Origin: Balanoglossus misakiensis
Taxonomy: Eukaryota > Hemichordata
Assembly (NCBI GenBank): GCA_040954595.2
Contig: CM082587.2
Coordinates: 8,866,001-8,930,000, forward strand
Direction of reading: 5' to 3'
DNA: 64,000 bases
In this document: piece after piece, positions 59,929-64,000 of the stretch
Numbering within the stretch: position 1 is the first letter of the stretch
How the letters are laid out: the number at the start of each line of letters is the position of its first letter
The notes under the pieces: generated by a model
The model's database searches: none
The model's input: only the letters and a program-made list of their open reading frames with translations
Told to the model about the DNA's origin: nothing
Program-made: the position numbers and the translations under genes

Positions 59929-62900
59929 TAAAATATTGATTGTGATTCTATAGCTGTTGATATGGAGGTTTTACCGGTGTCTAACTGCTGATCAGCTTTT
60001 TGTCAGCTCTTAAGAAAATGAGTGAGATTCACTACGCGGGACATATTTTTTCTGTGATAGCTTCATGGCCTTGTAATCTGCTTATATAGGACAGAATGCG
60101 TTCTTCTAAATTTGGTAAACTTGGTGTTAATCGTTTTACTGTAAAAAGTGTTCATTTGGCCGAATGAAACTTGACTTATTTTAAGAAATGAATTAAAGAT
60201 CACTTGTCTGACAGTGCAAAATTTCATCTGTTTTACACCGTCTGAGACTTTGAGTACTGATTGCCGTGCTTTCATTTGGTTTTTACAGGCATTAATAAAA
60301 TCTTATTTTCACGTACGAGCATATTTCCTTTATACATAATTATGTACATGTAATTTGTAATCATTTTTCTCGTGACACATCACTACTTTTAATGTGGTTT
60401 GCAAATTCCTGTCGTCGTTCAGAAAGTTTAGAACAACAACAATAAGGTTTATGTATGTGCTGCATCAAGGTCATTCATGGAGTGACGACCTTGGAGTGGA
60501 CCGTGGCTGCATGAACGACAATTGAGACCGACGACCATCGAATGGTGGTTTCGCTGATATACAAATGAACGCCAACTACTCAAAAACAGCATGAGTTCAA
60601 AATTACTTTAAATTGTGACGATTAGCATCGTTGGGTGATGTGTTTCTCACTTGTTTCCATGGTAAACATTTTGTGAATCCATTTACCATGAACGCCTTGA
60701 ATTACAAAATCTTGATAAAAATGCAATAGTAATTCTTCTCAACTGTGCGCGAACAGTTTGACCTATACACGAATGGTAAACGCGTCTAATGAGTATAGTC
60801 AATAGATCTATGTATATTGGGTCATGAATACAGATATCCATATCTCCTTTATAGCAAAAGTACAACCATGACAGCTCTATCACTAGAAATGCTGATCTCA
60901 TATCTGTACGGTAATTAATATCTATTATGGAATCCCGTTAATCGATGTAATGTTTTATGGTGTAAACGTGAACAAACTATTAACGCAAAAATGTATTAAT
61001 TTGTTCCACGCACTTAAATGCGATAAATGTATATGCCTGTGTGTTATCAAAACATCGGGTTCTGTTCGTGAGCATACATCTATACTTCAATATTCAAATA
61101 GTTACTCACATATTTGCCCAAGTTCGTATTGTCAACTTTCAGCGGTTGACTTCACCACACTAAATACCTTTGTTAACACTCGATCGACTATCTCACAGTG
61201 ACGTGCATTGACAAGGACATACATACAAATAAATGACACTTCTCATCAATGCTGCTCTTCAGATATAATGAGTTGGCTTAATTTATTTTCAAAGATGTCT
61301 TCCCATTTCATTTGCATATTTTGAATCGCATTAGCTCATTGTTATTAAAGTCAGACAACGTTGACTTGCGAATATTAGTAGTAAATATGATTCTTTGAAT
61401 TATTCAACAAGTCGAAATTTACGGATCATTTCATGTCGTTAGGGTCAAGATAAATGGGATGTGGTACTTTTCTTCCCATTTACCTGTGAACTCGTGTGGT
61501 TATAGGTTATTCGTGAAATGTCTGGCTGTCGTCATGTGAAATTTGCGACGTCGCACAACCAATCCAATTATTGTAAGGATATTTGGTCGTTGAGGCTACG
61601 CCAAATTTCTTAAAAATCACATCTGTGCGCTTTTTTTCTTCAACTCTCTGGCGTTTGGGAATAGATGGCTTGTGTAGGGGAACGGGTAGCTTGCGGTCAC
61701 TTCAATGAAAAGTAATCTGCTGTGCCGATAGCAAAGTACCATCTGTAAATGCCGTAGGTCTGTGTCGGCTCTTAGTCATAGGCGAAATAATTTCATGCGC
61801 AGTAATTCTCATCAGTAAGGTTGACAGCTTCACTTACAATGGTAAGAATAGACTGAAAGCTACGTGCGATGTCTCTTTGCAAGACTGCTGTGTAGTCCTG
61901 CGGGATAGCTTTTTACTTCACTACAACATGATTTTAAACCAAAAGATGGTAAAATTAGTTCGAATTTCTATCGCAGTCAAATTCCGAGCGTTACTATAGC
62001 CTAAGGTTAATCTTGTGCTTCGCGTCTCAGCGTTACAAATTGAATAGACTGGGTTGTTTAAGCTTTACAAACCCGACTACTTTAATGCAAAATACTATTC
62101 TTGTGTTTTATCACCGGGTAACTAACTGTAAAGTGACAGCCAACTATCGCCTTTCCATTCATTGCAAAGTCGAGTGTTTTCTCATTGTCGAAAAAGTGTG
62201 TACATGCGTTTTGTGTTTACAGACAGTGGATTAGTGATATGGGAACGAAGCACAAAATATTACAGTATAGTTGACTCGCATGATGTATATTGTCAGAGTA
62301 AGTATGCTTGCTGAGTGACTTCAGTGGCAATATGCCCTACTCATGATGTACTACACCACAACTAGACGGTCACTACACTGCACTAATCGAACAGGTCGGT
62401 CATTTCATTATACTGAATCCACAGCTGACATCTTTACACATATTCCCGCCTTTTTCATTTCAAGTGTGTGCGTAAACTAATAGATGTACAATATCAATAC
62501 CCGTTGTGAAATCCAGAAAAATATGACTGAATATTGGAAACAAAAAATAAATGTCCGTGTTCACCAACACTTTTCGCAGGGTGAGATTTCATGTGTATTT
62601 CGCCGAACATCGCGGAGTTATATCCATTCAAGAAAGATGCGCTTGCATTATATCTGGAGAAACTGTGCTATCGATAAAACACTATGCCCTCTTAGTGCCA
62701 GTTCAATGTGATAACTGAATCCATTCCGTGCGAAATTAAACAGTGGCGTTCAATCATATGCTTTATCAATCATTGTCGTGGAAATCAGGAACCGACAGTG
62801 TGTCGAAAACACACATGTATTTGACAGTCACATGCGTCGGATAAATTGAGCCTCGTTAGATACGATTTCATCACTGTCTTGTAGACCTATCAATGATATG

Positions 62901-64000
62901 TAATATTATCGCATTCTAATGATAACAATTGCTGTAGCGTTATTAAGACTCAGTCGCCATTTCATAGCCGAGTATAAAATTTGTAGATTCCATGTTTAAT
63001 GTCGGCATACGACAGTTAAGTGTCGATTCAAATCGCTCGGCGAATACAGCAACAAATGGACGGGATTAGAAAAGGCACAGCCTGGATCATTCAGCTACAG
63101 TTGGTGTGTGGGTAGCACATATTCCTTGAGTCTTCAGCCGAGTGTTGAAGATTCACAACATAGCGTTTAGTTTTAAACTGCTGTCAACGCGTGAATTGTC
63201 AGTGACTTACCGAGCATAGCCGTAATGTATGTCGATGGATACCGAACAGTAGCTCTCCATTTGAATATCGGAATGACAAGCAATGGAGTATTACGAATAG
63301 TTGTAAAGTACAGTAACGAGCGAAGTCTTTGTAACACAATTGAAAATTAGTAGAGACTTAATAAAGCAACTTTGCAACGCTAAGCAAGTAGTGTTTCCAT
63401 ATTTGTAACACCAGTTTTCGAGGCTTTAAAATCAATTTTGGCATGTTTTCAACAAACATTGCGTCTAGTAGCGTCACTTACCTGTCAGAGCAAACGGGGT
63501 AGAATTCCAAGAAGAGAGATGTTGGTTCCTCTAGAAGGACTGATTAGAGGCAGTATCACGACAACGTGTACAGTGCCCCACTATACACATTCACCGGATG
63601 AGACTCTCGTCAAATCTCGTTAACATGCTATTCCGTTTCACGGAAACACTAATATTTCATCCCGCGTAAGTTACTCGATTTAAGATTAAAAACCGCACCA
63701 CTGCCATGAAAGCAATTTAAAGGCTGAATGATGATGCCGTATATCTGCATCTAGAAGATTTCAGTCGCTGATAAGTATAAGCTCTTATTGGCGACGGGCA
63801 TGTTATCGATATGGCATAATTCCCAGACAGCCGAATTTTGTCAAGTTATTTACGCCTTTGCATTCCAGAAAAACAACATTTTTTTGTTGTTGTTTACATT
63901 ATGGCCGGTGGAAAATAGTAGTGAATAAATGTATACATAATTAACATGAACAAGAACACACATTTGAATATTTACAAAGATTGTCGTACTCAAGTAAAAA
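59929..64000. other. Long non-coding interval to the window end
   Basis: About 4 kb of AT-rich DNA. No frame above 85 codons, no recognisable motif, RNA gene or inverted-repeat element. It may be intron or intergenic. Confidence 0.45.

Overview
This is an AT-rich stretch of animal nuclear DNA. The evidence is a Ty3/gypsy element with a chromodomain, a Penelope-like fragment with a GIY-YIG domain, many short TTAA-flanked inverted-repeat elements, abundant microsatellites, and very little coding sequence, which appears only as short exon-like islands with GT/AG borders. A marine invertebrate, perhaps a non-vertebrate deuterostome, would fit, but nothing seen fixes the species.

Layout. 1-4720 is the 3' half of an apparently uninterrupted Ty3/gypsy (chromovirus-type) retrotransposon: reverse transcriptase, RNase H, integrase and chromodomain in one open frame, then a long 3' untranslated region, a polypurine tract and a 3' LTR. 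Its gag, protease and 5' LTR lie left of the window. From about 5 kb to 64 kb the DNA is mostly non-coding. It holds at least six families of non-autonomous inverted-repeat elements: a 686-bp element at 7231; three copies of a ~185-bp family at 17978, 21393 and 56619; a long-armed foldback element at 22755 with a 47-bp derivative beside it; three copies of a ~270-bp family at 21908, 31576 and 37891; two copies of a TGTGCTGTTC family at 30331 and 35841; and two near-perfect hairpins at 10659 and 32993. Several are bounded by TTAA, the target used by piggyBac-type transposases. No transposase gene is present here, so an enzyme encoded elsewhere must have moved them.

A broken Penelope-like retroelement lies on the minus strand at 53041-53690, and a possible LINE reverse-transcriptase scrap lies at 55380-55500. 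Host genes, if any, are visible only as single candidate exons. The best are a signal-peptide first exon at 52096-52265 (+) with a consensus donor, a terminal exon at 46508-46695 (+), and a minus-strand coding-like segment at 47823-48053. Weaker ones lie at 9184, 16038, 42952, 43943 and 47398. I could not assign any of these to a family, and they are not joined into gene models because phase and homology cannot be checked by eye.

The microsatellite and telomere-like tracts are ordinary. However, two of them (GTAG repeats and CCTAAC repeats at 30.4-30.6 kb) sit inside one inverted-repeat element whose second copy at 35.8-36.1 kb shows the unexpanded precursors.
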